From assembly GCF_015461835.1 (NCBI RefSeq), contig NZ_JACOPX010000003.1:248001-312000 (forward strand): a stretch of 64,000 bases of DNA. The letters run 5' to 3'. Both the position numbers and the translations under genes were made by a program. Source of the DNA: Pseudomonas neuropathica. Lineage in GTDB: Bacteria; Pseudomonadota; Gammaproteobacteria; Pseudomonadales; Pseudomonadaceae. Within the stretch, counting starts at the first letter, position 1. Each line of letters begins with the position of its first letter. The notes below the pieces were generated by a model. It had not been told where the DNA came from, ran no database searches, and saw only the letters and a program-made list of their open reading frames with translations. Below are positions 49,610 through 59,223 of the stretch, in pieces.

Positions 49610-49693
49610 TGTAGGAGCTGCCGAAGGCTGCGATCTTTTGATGTTGATCTTAAAAACCAGATCAAAAGATCGCAGCCTTCGGCAGCTCCTACA
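49610..49693. repeat. REP-like inverted pair, family C
   Basis: Facing TGTAGGAGCTGCCGAAGGCT arms with a GATCTTTTGAT centre, between the haem locus and the end of gap. Confidence 0.87.
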
Positions 49694-49709
49694 GGGGATC
49701 AGGACAACC

Positions 49710-50711
49710 TTACTCGGCGTTACACAGCGCCAGGCAGTTATCCAGCATACGGTTGGAGAAGCCCCACTCGTTGTCATACCACGCCAGCACCTTCAGCAAT
49801 TTGCCGCTGGATTTGGTGTGGTTGGCGTCGAAGATCGACGACAACGGGTTGTGGTTAAAGTCGCTGGACACCAGCGGCAGGGTGTTGAAGCCGAGAATCT
49901 TCGAGTGCTGGCTCGCAGCTTTCATCAGCGCGTTGACTTCCTCGGCGCTGGCTTCTTTTTTCAGCTGCACGGTCAGGTCCACCAGCGACACATTGATCAC
50001 CGGCACCCGCACGGCCATGCCGGTCAATTTGCCCGCCAGCTCCGGCAGCACCAGGCCCACGGCTTCAGCAGCGCCGGTCTTGCTCGGGATCATGTTCTGC
50101 GTGGCCGAGCGCGCGCGGTACGGGTCGGTGTGATAAACGTCGGTGAGGTTCTGATCGTTGGTGTAGGCGTGAATCGTGGTCATCAAACCGCTTTCGATCC
50201 CCAGCTCGCGGTGCAGCACTTGCGCCACTGGCGCCAGGCAGTTGGTGGTGCACGAAGCGTTGGAGATGATCTGGTGCGACTGGCGCAGAATGTCGTGGTT
50301 CACACCATAGACAACCGTGGCGTCGGCGCCTTTGGCCGGGGCTGAAATGATCACTTTGCGCGCGCCGGCAGTAATATGCGCGGCCGCTTTGGCGCGATCG
50401 GTAAAGAGACCGGTGCATTCGAACACCACATCAATCTTTTCCGCCGCCCATGGCAGTTCGGCCGGGTTGCGAATCGCGCTGACCGCAATGCGGTCGCCAT
50501 TGACGGTCAGACTTTCATTGTCATGCTCGACTTGCGCGTCGAACGTGCCGTGAACGGTGTCGTATTTGAGCAGATGAGCATTGATCGAGCTGTCGCCCAG
50601 ATCGTTGATGGCGACGATCTGCAAATCCTGTCGATAGCCTTGGGTATACAGTGCGCGCAGGACATTACGGCCGATGCGGCCAAAACCATTGATTGCGATT
50701 CGAAGAGTCAT
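49710..50711 (-). CDS. gap: Glyceraldehyde-3-phosphate dehydrogenase, type I
   Basis: A 333-residue NAD-dependent enzyme of central metabolism. The Rossmann start is [15 protein letters not shown] and the catalytic cysteine is in [12 protein letters not shown]. The C-terminus has [12 protein letters not shown]. The ATG at 50711 matches homologues; the upstream frame is not conserved. It is divergent from edd. HexR-type operators and an A-rich CA motif lie in its leader. This is the gap-1 gene of the glucose cluster of P. putida and P. aeruginosa. Confidence 0.96.
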   Translation of the reverse strand: MTLRIAINGFGRIGRNVLRALYTQGYRQDLQIVAINDLGDSSINAHLLKYDTVHGTFDAQVEHDNESLTVNGDRIAVSAIRNPAELPWAAEKIDVVFECTGLFTDRAKAAAHITAGARKVIISAPAKGADATVVYGVNHDILRQSHQIISNASCTTNCLAPVAQVLHRELGIESGLMTTIHAYTNDQNLTDVYHTDPYRARSATQNMIPSKTGAAEAVGLVLPELAGKLTGMAVRVPVINVSLVDLTVQLKKEASAEEVNALMKAASQHSKILGFNTLPLVSSDFNHNPLSSIFDANHTKSSGKLLKVLAWYDNEWGFSNRMLDNCLALCNAE

Positions 50712-50729
50712 GGAACAGCGCCGCCGTCG

Positions 50730-50739
50730 TTTTGTTGTT
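50730..50739 (-). promoter_or_regulatory. Candidate Hfq/Crc (CA) motif in the gap leader
   Basis: AACAACAAAA on the minus strand, 18 nt before the gap start, fits AANAANAA. It overlaps the HexR box. Confidence 0.55.
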
Positions 50740-50749
50740 GGAATTACAA
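50735..50749. promoter_or_regulatory. HexR-type operator 1
   Basis: TTGT-N7-ACAA (TTGTTGGAATTACAA), matching the published HexR consensus. It lies 24 bp before gap. Confidence 0.75.
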
Positions 50750-50796
50750 GATTATTCGCATAAAAATAGAAAACAAGCCTTTTTAGTGGCAATATT

Positions 50797-50811
50797 TTGT
50801 TTTATCTACAA
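50797..50811. promoter_or_regulatory. HexR-type operator 2
   Basis: TTGT-N7-ACAA (TTGTTTTATCTACAA), 62 bp from operator 1 in the gap-edd divergent region. Confidence 0.75.
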
Positions 50812-50864
50812 CGAGTGACCTGAATCAACTGGTCCGAATGGTCAAAAAAGCCGTCTGTCATTCC

Positions 50865-50873
50865 AACAACAAC
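50865..50873 (+). promoter_or_regulatory. Candidate Hfq/Crc (CA) motif in the edd leader
   Basis: AACAACAAC fits AANAANAA. It is about 60 nt upstream of the edd start, so it counts only if it lies inside the transcript. Confidence 0.4.
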
Positions 50874-50931
50874 GGCGTTTGATCAGCATAGACAATCAGG
50901 TCGCCACATCCGTTAGCCTGGAGTTCTACAC

Positions 50932-52758
50932 ATGCATCCCCGCGTCCTTGAGGTCACCGAACGGCTTATCGCCCGCAGCCGCGCAACGCGTCAGGCTTAC
51001 CTTGCACTGATTCGCGGCGCCGCCACCGACGGGCCGATGCGCGGCAAGCTGCAATGCGCCAACTTCGCCCACGGCGTGGCCGGTTGCGGCAGCGAAGACA
51101 AGCACAGCCTGCGGATGATGAACTCGGCGAACATCGCCATTGTTTCTTCGTATAACGACATGCTCTCGGCGCACCAGCCGTACGAAGTCTTCCCGGAACA
51201 AATCAAGAATGCCCTGCGCGAAATCGGCTCGGTCGGCCAGTTCGCTGGCGGCACTCCGGCGATGTGCGACGGCGTGACCCAAGGCGAGCCGGGCATGGAA
51301 CTGAGCCTGCCGAGCCGCGAAGTCATTGCCATGTCGACTGCCGTGGCGCTCTCGCACAACATGTTCGACGGCGCGCTGATGCTCGGCATCTGCGACAAGA
51401 TCGTCCCGGGCCTGATGATGGGCTCGCTGCGTTTCGGTCACCTGCCGACGATATTCGTCCCGGGCGGGCCGATGGTCTCGGGGATTTCCAACAAGGAAAA
51501 AGCCGACGTCCGTCAGAAGTACGCCGAAGGCAAAGCCACCCGCGAAGAGCTGCTGGAATCGGAGATGAAGTCCTACCACAGCCCGGGCACGTGCACCTTC
51601 TACGGCACCGCCAACACCAACCAGTTGCTGATGGAAGTCATGGGCCTGCACTTGCCGGGCGCCTCGTTCGTCAACCCGAACACGCCGCTGCGTGATGCGC
51701 TGACCCGCGAAGCCGCGCACCAGGTCACGCGTCTGACCAAACAAAATGGCAACTTCATGCCGATCGGTGAAATCGTCGACGAGAAGTCGCTGGTCAACTC
51801 GATTGTTGCGCTGCACGCCACCGGCGGCTCGACCAACCACACCCTGCACATGCCGGCCATCGCCATGGCGGCAGGTATTCAACTGACCTGGCAGGACATG
51901 GCCGACCTTTCCGAAGTCGTGCCGACCCTGAGCCACGTTTATCCGAACGGCAAAGCCGACATCAACCACTTCCAGGCAGCGGGCGGCATGTCGTTCCTGA
52001 TCCGCGAACTGCTCGGCGCCGGTCTGCTGCACGAAGACGTCAACACCGTGCTTGGCCACGGCTTGAGCAAATACACCAAGGAACCGTTCCTTGATAACGG
52101 TGAACTGGTCTGGCGTGAAGGCCCGGTCGACAGCCTCGACGAAAACATCCTGCGTCCGGTCGCCCGTGCGTTCTCGGCGGAGGGTGGCTTGCGCGTGATG
52201 GAAGGCAACCTCGGTCGCGGTGTGATGAAGGTGTCCGCCGTCGCCCTGGAGAACCAGATCGTCGAAGCGCCAGCGATGGTGTTCCAGGATCAACAAGATC
52301 TGGCCGACGCGTTCAAGGCCGGTCTGCTGGAAAAAGATTTCGTCGCCGTGATGCGCTTCCAGGGGCCGCGTTCCAACGGCATGCCGGAGCTGCACAAAAT
52401 GACGCCGTTCCTCGGCGTGTTGCAGGATCGCGGCTTCAAAGTCGCGCTGGTGACGGACGGCCGGATGTCCGGTGCCTCGGGGAAAATCCCCGCCGCGATT
52501 CACGTCAGCCCCGAAGCTTATGTCGGTGGTGCTTTGGCGCGCGTGCAAGAGGGCGATATCATCCGCGTCGATGGCGTCAAAGGCACTTTGGAACTCAAGG
52601 TCGACGCCGCAGAATTTGCAGCGCGCGAACCCGCCAAAGGCCTGTTGGGCAACAACATCGGCAGCGGTCGCGAACTGTTTGGCTTTATGCGTTTGGCCTT
52701 CAGCTCGGCGGAGCAGGGCGCCAGCGCCTTCACTTCTGCCCTGGAGACGCTTAATTGA
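50932..52758 (+). CDS. edd: Phosphogluconate dehydratase
   Basis: A 608-residue iron-sulfur enzyme of the Entner-Doudoroff path; it turns 6-phosphogluconate into KDPG. It belongs to the IlvD/Edd family. Segments include [20 protein letters not shown], the cluster cysteines in MCDGV and [15 protein letters not shown], and [12 protein letters not shown]. It overlaps glk by 4 bp. It is divergent from gap and faces the same HexR-type operators. Confidence 0.97.
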   Translation: MHPRVLEVTERLIARSRATRQAYLALIRGAATDGPMRGKLQCANFAHGVAGCGSEDKHSLRMMNSANIAIVSSYNDMLSAHQPYEVFPEQIKNALREIGSVGQFAGGTPAMCDGVTQGEPGMELSLPSREVIAMSTAVALSHNMFDGALMLGICDKIVPGLMMGSLRFGHLPTIFVPGGPMVSGISNKEKADVRQKYAEGKATREELLESEMKSYHSPGTCTFYGTANTNQLLMEVMGLHLPGASFVNPNTPLRDALTREAAHQVTRLTKQNGNFMPIGEIVDEKSLVNSIVALHATGGSTNHTLHMPAIAMAAGIQLTWQDMADLSEVVPTLSHVYPNGKADINHFQAAGGMSFLIRELLGAGLLHEDVNTVLGHGLSKYTKEPFLDNGELVWREGPVDSLDENILRPVARAFSAEGGLRVMEGNLGRGVMKVSAVALENQIVEAPAMVFQDQQDLADAFKAGLLEKDFVAVMRFQGPRSNGMPELHKMTPFLGVLQDRGFKVALVTDGRMSGASGKIPAAIHVSPEAYVGGALARVQEGDIIRVDGVKGTLELKVDAAEFAAREPAKGLLGNNIGSGRELFGFMRLAFSSAEQGASAFTSALETLN

Positions 52759-53714
52759 AACTGGCTTTGGTCGGTGACATCGGAGGCACCAACGCGCGGT
52801 TTGCGTTGTGGAAAAACCAGCAACTGGAATCGGTTCAGGTGCTGGCCACGGCCGACCATGCCAGCCTGGAAGAGGCAATCAGCCTCTATCTGAACGGGCT
52901 CGGTCTGGCGCCGGGTTCGATCGGTTCGGTGTGCCTGTCGGTGGCAGGTCCGGTCAGTGGTGATGAATTCAAATTCACCAACAATCACTGGCGCTTGAGT
53001 CGCACAGCGTTCTGCAAAACCTTGCAGGTCAAGCAGTTGTTGCTGGTCAACGACTTCTCGGCGATGGCGCTGGGCATGACCCGTTTGCAGCCCGGCGAAT
53101 TCCGCGTGGTTTGCGAGGGTACGCCGGAGCCGTTGCGCCCGGCGGTGGTGATCGGCCCGGGCACTGGCCTCGGCGTCGGCACCTTGCTCGATCTTGGCGA
53201 GGGCCGTTTCGCGGCGTTGCCGGGCGAGGGTGGGCATGTTGATCTGCCGTTGAGCAGCCCGCGTGAAACCCAGCTGTGGCAGCACATCCACAGCGAAATC
53301 GGCCATGTCAGCGCGGAAACTGCGTTGAGCGGCGGCGGTTTGCCACGGGTTTACCGGGCGATCTGTGCGGTCGATGGGCATGAGCCAACGCTTGATACGC
53401 CGGAAGCGATCACGGCGGCCGGGCTGGCGGGTGATCCGATTGCCCTGGAAGTGCTCGGGCAGTTCTGCTGCTGGCTCGGCCGTGTCGCCGGCAACAACGT
53501 GCTGACCACGGGCGCACGTGGCGGGGTGTATATCGTCGGCGGGGTGATTCCCCGGTTTGCCGATTTCTTCCTCGAAAGCGGTTTTGCCCGCAGCTTTGCT
53601 GACAAAGGCTGCATGAGCGATTACTTCAAAGGCATCCCGGTGTGGCTGGTGACAGCGCCGTATTCCGGGCTTGTCGGTGCTGGCGTGGCCCTGGACCAAT
53701 CAACCCCAACCTGA
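52755..53714 (+). CDS. glk: Glucokinase
   Basis: A 319-residue ATP-dependent kinase for glucose (family PF02685). The phosphate-binding start is [15 protein letters not shown], the substrate region is [12 protein letters not shown] and [12 protein letters not shown], and [11 protein letters not shown] is the second phosphate motif. The start codon is TTG at 52755, overlapping the edd stop (TTGA), so it is coupled to edd. Confidence 0.95.
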   Translation: MKLALVGDIGGTNARFALWKNQQLESVQVLATADHASLEEAISLYLNGLGLAPGSIGSVCLSVAGPVSGDEFKFTNNHWRLSRTAFCKTLQVKQLLLVNDFSAMALGMTRLQPGEFRVVCEGTPEPLRPAVVIGPGTGLGVGTLLDLGEGRFAALPGEGGHVDLPLSSPRETQLWQHIHSEIGHVSAETALSGGGLPRVYRAICAVDGHEPTLDTPEAITAAGLAGDPIALEVLGQFCCWLGRVAGNNVLTTGARGGVYIVGGVIPRFADFFLESGFARSFADKGCMSDYFKGIPVWLVTAPYSGLVGAGVALDQSTPT

Positions 53715-53727
53715 AATGCAATCAAAC

Positions 53728-53817
53728 TGTAGGAGTGAGCCTGCTCGCGATAGCGATATGTCAGTCAACCAATGTGTTGAATGTAAGACGGCTATCGCGA
53801 GCAGGCTCACTCCTACA
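53728..53817. repeat. REP-like inverted pair, family B
   Basis: Facing TGTAGGAGTGAGCCTGCTCG arms, between glk and gltR, within the glucose cluster. Confidence 0.88.
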
Positions 53818-53872
53818 GTTGTTTTGTGGTGTTTGTAAAATCAGTGCTTAAGGCATAATCCGCCCCAATTCC

Positions 53873-53880
53873 AACAACAA
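53873..53880 (+). promoter_or_regulatory. Candidate Hfq/Crc (CA) motif before gltR
   Basis: AACAACAA merges directly into the AAGGA ribosome-binding site of gltR. Binding of Hfq here would block initiation. Confidence 0.55.
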
Positions 53881-53893
53881 GGATGCCTTCGAA

Positions 53894-54625
53894 GTGAGCT
53901 CAGTCAACAAGTCGATATTGTTGGTCGATGACGACCAGGAAATACGCGAGTTGCTGGAAACCTACCTGACCCGCGCCGGGTTTCAGGTACGGGCCACCGC
54001 CGATGGCGCCAGTTTTCGCCAGGCCCTCAACGAGGCGCCGAGCGATCTGGTGATCCTCGATGTCATGCTGCCCGACGAAGATGGCTTCAGCCTCTGCCGT
54101 TGGGTGCGTCAGCATCCGCGTCAGGCGCAGGTGCCGATCATCATGCTCACCGCCAGTTCTGACGAAGCCGACCGCGTGATCGGTCTGGAACTCGGCGCCG
54201 ACGACTATCTCGGCAAACCCTTCAGCCCCCGCGAACTGCAAGCGCGCATCAAGGCGTTGCTGCGGCGTGCGCAATTCGGTCAGGAGCGCAGTGGCAGCGA
54301 TGTGCTGGCCTTTGACGAGTGGCGGCTGGACATGGTCAGCCATCGCCTGTTTCACACCGACGGCGAGGAGGTGATTCTGTCTGGCGCCGACTTCGCCCTG
54401 CTGAAACTGTTCCTCGATCACCCGCAGGAAATCCTCGACCGCGACACCATCGGCAACGCCACCCGGGGCCGCGACCTGATGCCGCTCGATCGCATCGTCG
54501 ACATGGCCGTCAGCCGTTTGCGCCAACGCCTGCGCGACACGGAAAAACCGCCACGGCTGATTCGTACCGTGCGCGGCAGTGGCTACCAACTGGCAGCCAA
54601 CGTGGTTGCCGGCAATGGTCACTGA
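53894..54625 (+). CDS. gltR: Two-component response regulator GltR, OmpR family
   Basis: A 243-residue regulator. The receiver domain (residues 1-125) has the acidic pair LLVDDDQEIR, the phosphoacceptor aspartate in LVILDVMLPDEDG and the lysine in LGKPFSPREL. The winged-helix domain (about 145-240) ends RTVRGSGYQLAANV. The GTG start has AAGGA 10 nt upstream. The next gene, a kinase, overlaps by 11 bp. In Pseudomonas GltR controls the outer-membrane porin and the glucose ABC transporter genes that follow. Confidence 0.93.
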   Translation: MSSVNKSILLVDDDQEIRELLETYLTRAGFQVRATADGASFRQALNEAPSDLVILDVMLPDEDGFSLCRWVRQHPRQAQVPIIMLTASSDEADRVIGLELGADDYLGKPFSPRELQARIKALLRRAQFGQERSGSDVLAFDEWRLDMVSHRLFHTDGEEVILSGADFALLKLFLDHPQEILDRDTIGNATRGRDLMPLDRIVDMAVSRLRQRLRDTEKPPRLIRTVRGSGYQLAANVVAGNGH

Positions 54626-56084
54626 GTCGCTGCGCAAATTCGCCGGCAAAGTGCCGATGCCGCGTTCGCTGCTCGGGCGGATGTTGCTGCTGACGTTGCT
54701 CGCGGTGCTGTTCGCGCAAACATTGTCGAGCGTGATCTGGGTCTCGCAACTGCGCGCTACGCAGCTCGAAGGCCTGGTCACCAGCGCCCGCAGCCTCGCC
54801 CATTCGATGACCGCCAGCGTCAGTTACTTCCGCTCGTTGCCGGTGGCTTATCGGCCATTGGTGCTCGACCAATTGCGCAGCATGGGCGGCACGCGATTCG
54901 TGGTGACGCTCAACGACAAGCCGTTGGGCATGGATGTGCTGCCGGTGACGCCGCGTAAAGCGGCGGTGATGAAAGCGGTCGACGAAGTGCTGCGTCAGAC
55001 GCTCGGCAATGACACGGATATTTCGGTGACCTTTGTCAGCCCCGAAGATCTGCGGATTTTCAACGCCGGGCTGAAGCTTGATGAGCTGCCGCGCTCTTGG
55101 GCGCATTACGCGTTGACTCTGGAACCGGTGAACCCACCCGTGCTGGTCACGCAGATTCAAATGGCCCCGGGCGAGTGGCTGTACATCGCCTCGCTGTTGC
55201 CGGAGCCGTACACCAGTCTTGAAGAGCAAGGCCTGCCGTCGCAGCAGGTGTGGTTCATCGTCCTCACCAGCGGATTCCTGCTGCTGTTTATCGGCCTGCT
55301 GGTGCATTGGCAGAGCCGGCCGCTCAAGCGTCTGGCGCGGGCGGCGCGGGATTTGTCGCTGGGTGCCGACGTCGAGCCAGTGGCCGAGGGCGGCGGCAGT
55401 GAAGTGGTGGAAGTGGGCCGCGCCTTCAACACCATGCGCGAGCGCATCAGCCGTTACCTGACCGAGCGCAGCCAGTTGTTCAGCGCGATCTCCCATGACC
55501 TGCGCACGCCGATTACCCGTTTGCGCTTGCGCGTCGAATTGCTTGAAGACGAAACGCTGCAAACCAAGTTCGGCCGTGATCTGGATGAGTTGGAACTGCT
55601 GGTCAAAGGCGCGCTGCAATGCGTGAAGGACACCGACATCCACGAGAACATCGAACCGGTGGACTTGAACCATGTGCTCGACTGTCTGGTGGAGCCGTAT
55701 CTGGCGCCGAACGGCAATGGCCGCGTGACGCAGCAGGGCAAGGCGCTGGCGGCTTATCCGGGCAAGCCGCTGGCGTTGAAGCGCTGCATCGGTAACCTGA
55801 TCGACAATGCGTTGAAGTACGGGCAAAACGCGCATTTGCACATCGACGACGATGAGCGCGCGTTTGTTCTGCACGTCGACGATGAAGGGCCGGGTGTTCC
55901 GGAGCAGCGGCTGGAGCAAGTGTTCGAACCGCACTTCCGTCTGGCGGGGCAGCAGCAGGGTTATGGCTTGGGGTTGGGCATCGCGCGCAATATTGCCCAC
56001 AGCCATGGTGGGGAGGTGACGTTGCAGAATCTGCGTGAGGGTGGGTTGCGGGTGACCCTGCAATTGCCGCGTTCGGCGGATTGA
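54615..56084 (+). CDS. gltS: Sensor histidine kinase GltS
   Basis: A 489-residue membrane kinase. There is a membrane helix near 19-43, a periplasmic sensor (about 45-205), a second helix near 211-232 and HAMP. The dimerisation domain has the phosphorylated histidine at about residue 294 (ISHDLRTPITRLRL), and the ATPase domain has NLIDNALKYG and GLGLGIARNIAHSHGG. The ATG at 54615 is inside the end of gltR. It would sense a sugar or sugar acid; the ligand is not known from sequence. Confidence 0.93.
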   Translation: MVTESLRKFAGKVPMPRSLLGRMLLLTLLAVLFAQTLSSVIWVSQLRATQLEGLVTSARSLAHSMTASVSYFRSLPVAYRPLVLDQLRSMGGTRFVVTLNDKPLGMDVLPVTPRKAAVMKAVDEVLRQTLGNDTDISVTFVSPEDLRIFNAGLKLDELPRSWAHYALTLEPVNPPVLVTQIQMAPGEWLYIASLLPEPYTSLEEQGLPSQQVWFIVLTSGFLLLFIGLLVHWQSRPLKRLARAARDLSLGADVEPVAEGGGSEVVEVGRAFNTMRERISRYLTERSQLFSAISHDLRTPITRLRLRVELLEDETLQTKFGRDLDELELLVKGALQCVKDTDIHENIEPVDLNHVLDCLVEPYLAPNGNGRVTQQGKALAAYPGKPLALKRCIGNLIDNALKYGQNAHLHIDDDERAFVLHVDDEGPGVPEQRLEQVFEPHFRLAGQQQGYGLGLGIARNIAHSHGGEVTLQNLREGGLRVTLQLPRSAD

Positions 56085-56096
56085 GTCAAAAGCTTT

Positions 56097-56287
56097 CCCT
56101 CACCCTAGCCCTCTCCCGGGGGGAGAGGGGACTGATCGGGGGATGCTGAAGAGATACGCCGACCTGGAAGTCCGTTAGCGAATCCATAATCGACTCGATG
56201 TATCAGGTCGGCGGATAACTTAGCACCACTCGGTCGGCCCCCTCTCCCTACGGGCGGTCCGACGTTTCGGGAGGGCTGGGGTGAGGG
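56097..56287. mobile_element. MITE-like element, family D, full-length copy 2
   Basis: 191 bp with CCCTCACCCTAGCCCTCTCC at the left and GGGAGGGCTGGGGTGAGGG at the right. Its central part is clearly related to the copy at 31724 (ACGCCGACCTG; GAATCCATAATCGACTCG; CAGGTCGGC), with the hairpin kept as GCCGACCTG/CAGGTCGGC. The right end has a small insertion (CTACGGGCGGTCCGACGTTT). It fills the gap between gltS and the AGE-family gene, with no coding sequence. Confidence 0.75.
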
Positions 56288-56373
56288 TAGCTCTTTGTCA
56301 CCGGTCAGTGACAAACCCCGCCCCCTTCGTTACAAGCCCACCCCGGCCCGTTGTTTAGACTCCCCGCAGTCAT

Positions 56374-56385
56374 AACAACAAAAAA
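56374..56385 (+). promoter_or_regulatory. Candidate Hfq/Crc (CA) motif before the AGE-family gene
   Basis: AACAACAAAAAA runs into the AAGG ribosome-binding site. The leader CATAACAACAA-AAAGG is shared with gtsA. Confidence 0.58.
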
Positions 56386-56393
56386 GGCCACCC

Positions 56394-57653
56394 ATGGATC
56401 TCTTCCAACCCGGCTTCAGCAGTTGGCTGAATGCCCCTGCCCACCAGCAATGGCTCGCCGCTGAAGGCCTGCGTCTGCTGGATTTCGCCAAGGCAGCAAA
56501 ACTGCCGCAAGGCTTCGGCAACCTCGACGAACGCGGCCGTTTGCCAGCGAACGCACAAGCCGAAACCATGAACACCGCGCGCATGACCCACAGCTTCGCC
56601 ATGGCCCACATTCAGGGTTTGCCGGGTTTTGCCGAACTAATCGATCACGGCATTGCCGCCTTGCGCGGGCCGTTGCGTGACGCCCTGCAGGGTGGCTGGT
56701 TTGCGGTCGCCGAACACCGCGATGACAACACCGGCAAGAATGCCTATCTGCATGCCTTTGTCGCACTGGCTGCCAGCTCTGCGGTGGTCGCACAACGTCC
56801 TGGTGCCCAGGCGTTGCTGGATGACGCCATCGACATCATCGACACGTATTTCTGGAGCGAAGAAGAGGGCGCCATGCGCGAATTCTTCAATCGCGACTGG
56901 AGCGAAGAAGAAGCCTATCGCGGCGCCAACAGCAACATGCACGCGACCGAAGCGTTTCTCGCGCTGGCCGATGTCACTGAAGATCCGCGCTGGCTGATTC
57001 GCGCGCAACGCATCGTCGAGCGGGTGATCCACGGTCACGCCGCCGCCAACGGTTACATGGTCATCGAACATTTCGACCGCGACTGGCAGCCGCTGCGTGA
57101 ATACAACCACGACAATCCCGCCGATGGTTTCCGCCCTTATGGCACCACGCCGGGCCACGGTTTCGAATGGGCGCGGCTGCTGCTGCACCTCGAAGCGGCG
57201 CGGGTTCAGGCCGGCATGCTCACGCCCGGTTGGCTCGCCACCGACGCGCAAAAACTGTTCGAGAACAATTGCCGCAACGGTTGGGATGTCGATGGTCTGC
57301 CGGGCATCGTCTACACCCTCGACTGGAACAACAAAGCCGTCGTCCGCCATCGCCTGCACTGGACACACGCCGAGGCCAGCGCCGCTGCCAGTGCTTTGCT
57401 CAAACGCACGGGTGATGCGCAATACGAAACCTGGTACCGGCTGTTCTGGGAATTCTGCGAAGTGAATTTCATCGACCGTAGCAACGGTAGCTGGCACCAC
57501 GAACTCAACCCGCAAAACATCCCGAGCGCTGATATCTGGTCAGGCAAACCCGATCTGTATCACGCCTGGCAAGCCGTGCTGATCCCTCGTCTACCCTTGT
57601 CACCCAGTATGGCGACTGCGCTGGCACAGTTATCCCAGAGCAGTCCTGTGTAA
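56394..57653 (+). CDS. AGE family epimerase/isomerase, probably D-mannose isomerase
   Basis: A 419-residue alpha/alpha-barrel protein of the N-acylglucosamine 2-epimerase family. Markers include RMTHSFAMAHIQGLPGFAELIDHG, NSNMHATEAFLALADVT and GHGFEWARLLLHLEAA, with the histidines expected at the active site. Similar proteins interconvert mannose and fructose. In P. putida a gene of this kind sits at the same place between gltS and gtsA. The neighbours support a role in sugar entry; the substrate is inferred. Confidence 0.85.
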   Translation: MDLFQPGFSSWLNAPAHQQWLAAEGLRLLDFAKAAKLPQGFGNLDERGRLPANAQAETMNTARMTHSFAMAHIQGLPGFAELIDHGIAALRGPLRDALQGGWFAVAEHRDDNTGKNAYLHAFVALAASSAVVAQRPGAQALLDDAIDIIDTYFWSEEEGAMREFFNRDWSEEEAYRGANSNMHATEAFLALADVTEDPRWLIRAQRIVERVIHGHAAANGYMVIEHFDRDWQPLREYNHDNPADGFRPYGTTPGHGFEWARLLLHLEAARVQAGMLTPGWLATDAQKLFENNCRNGWDVDGLPGIVYTLDWNNKAVVRHRLHWTHAEASAAASALLKRTGDAQYETWYRLFWEFCEVNFIDRSNGSWHHELNPQNIPSADIWSGKPDLYHAWQAVLIPRLPLSPSMATALAQLSQSSPV

Positions 57654-57747
57654 CCATGTAGTGACATTCGCGCGTCCCTTCGTTACCTGCGAAGGGAAAC
57701 GTCCTGTTTAAACTCCTGTGCAGCGCAAGCACCAGACTTGCATGCAT

Positions 57748-57758
57748 AACAACAAGAA
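57748..57758 (+). promoter_or_regulatory. Candidate Hfq/Crc (CA) motif before gtsA
   Basis: AACAACAAGAA fits AANAANAA, next to the AAAGG ribosome-binding site and 14 nt before the ATG. Confidence 0.62.
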
Positions 57759-57771
57759 AGGTACATCTCAG

Positions 57772-59073
57772 ATGAATGCGATTTCTCGCCTCGCTACTGT
57801 CATTTCTGTCGCCTCCCTGTTCCCGCTCGCAATTCTGCCTCTCAGTGTTTCTGCTGCCGAATCCAAAGGTTCGGTTGAAGTCGTGCATTGGTGGACGTCC
57901 GGTGGCGAAAAAGCTGCCGTTGATGTGCTCAAGGCCCAAGTCGAAAAAGACGGTTTCACCTGGAAAGACGGCGCTGTCGCCGGTGGTGGCGGTGCAACGG
58001 CCATGACCGTGCTGAAAAGCCGTGCCGTTGCCGGCAACCCGCCGGGCGTTGCCCAGATCAAAGGCCCGGACATTCAGGAGTGGGCATCCACTGGCCTGCT
58101 CGACACCGACGTGTTGAAAGACGTCGCCAAGTCGGAAAAGTGGGACAGCCTGCTCGACAAGAAAGTCTCCGATACCGTGAAGTACGACGGTGATTATGTG
58201 GCCGTGCCGGTGAACATTCACCGTGTGAACTGGCTGTGGATCAACCCGGAAGTGTTCAAGAAAGCCGGGATCACCAAGAACCCGACTACCCTCGAAGAAT
58301 TCTATGCCGCTGGCGACAAGCTCAAGGCTGCGGGCTTCATTCCGCTGGCTCACGGCGGTCAGCCTTGGCAGGACAGCACCGTGTTCGAAGCTGTAGTGCT
58401 TTCGGTCATGGGTGTCGATGGTTACAAGAAAGCCCTGGTTGACCTGGACAACGCCGCGCTGACCGGCCCGGAAATGGTCAAGGCGCTGACCGAGCTGAAG
58501 AAAGTCGCGACCTACATGGACGCCGATGGCAAGGGGCAGGACTGGAACCTGGAAGCGGCCAAGGTCATCAACGGCAAGGCTGGCATGCAGATCATGGGTG
58601 ACTGGGCCAAGTCCGAATGGACCGCCGCCAAGAAAGTCGCCGGCAAGGACTACGAGTGCGTAGCCTTCCCGGGCACCGACAAGGCGTTCACCTACAACAT
58701 CGACTCGCTGGCCGTGTTCAAGCAGAAGGACGCAGGCACTGCGGCCGGTCAGCAGGACATCGCCAAAGTCGTGCTGGGTGAAAACTTCCAGAAAGTCTTC
58801 AGCATCAACAAAGGCTCGATCCCGGTGCGCAACGACATGTTGAACAACATGGACAAGCTCGGTTTCGACTCCTGCGCACAGACTGCAGCCAAAGACTTCC
58901 TGGCGGACGCCAAGTCCGGCGGCCTGCAGCCAAGCATGGCGCACAACATGGCGACCACGCTGGCGGTGCAAGGCGCGTTCTTTGATGTGGTGACCAACTA
59001 CATCAACGACCCGAAAGCCGACCCGGCCGACACCGCCAAGAAACTTGGCGCCGCGATCAAGTCCGCCAAGTAA
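57772..59073 (+). CDS. gtsA: Glucose/mannose ABC transporter, periplasmic binding protein GtsA
   Basis: A 433-residue family 1 solute-binding protein. The signal peptide is cleaved after PLSVSAA (about residue 24). The mature start [20 protein letters not shown] and the segments [15 protein letters not shown] and MGDWAKSEW fit glucose-binding proteins. I chose the ATG at 57772; a frame upstream has no signal sequence. It is the first gene of gtsABCD-oprB. A REP pair separates it from gtsB. Confidence 0.93.
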   Translation: MNAISRLATVISVASLFPLAILPLSVSAAESKGSVEVVHWWTSGGEKAAVDVLKAQVEKDGFTWKDGAVAGGGGATAMTVLKSRAVAGNPPGVAQIKGPDIQEWASTGLLDTDVLKDVAKSEKWDSLLDKKVSDTVKYDGDYVAVPVNIHRVNWLWINPEVFKKAGITKNPTTLEEFYAAGDKLKAAGFIPLAHGGQPWQDSTVFEAVVLSVMGVDGYKKALVDLDNAALTGPEMVKALTELKKVATYMDADGKGQDWNLEAAKVINGKAGMQIMGDWAKSEWTAAKKVAGKDYECVAFPGTDKAFTYNIDSLAVFKQKDAGTAAGQQDIAKVVLGENFQKVFSINKGSIPVRNDMLNNMDKLGFDSCAQTAAKDFLADAKSGGLQPSMAHNMATTLAVQGAFFDVVTNYINDPKADPADTAKKLGAAIKSAK

Positions 59074-59084
59074 TGCTTGGCCCC

Positions 59085-59174
59085 TGTAGGAGTGAGCCTG
59101 CTCGCGATAGCAGTTGGTCAGGTAACAGATTCATCAACTGACACACCGCAATCGCGAGCAGGCTCACTCCTACA
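59085..59174. repeat. REP-like inverted pair, family B
   Basis: Facing TGTAGGAGTGAGCCTGCTCG arms, extended by CCCC/GGGG, between gtsA and gtsB in the operon. Confidence 0.88.
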
Positions 59175-59223
59175 AGGGGGCGAGTTGCCCATGTAGTCCT
59201 TTTCTCTCGTACTGGATTTCCCC

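Noticed and set aside
50926-52878. A 650-codon open frame on the minus strand opposite edd
   Set aside because: It is His/Arg/Gln-rich with no motif, opposite a complete edd.
53883-53897. A four-codon micro-ORF (ATG CCT TCG AAG TGA) ending in the gltR GTG start
   Set aside because: Its ATG overlaps the AAGGA site itself, leaving no room for a ribosome-binding site; the GTG at 53894 has proper spacing.
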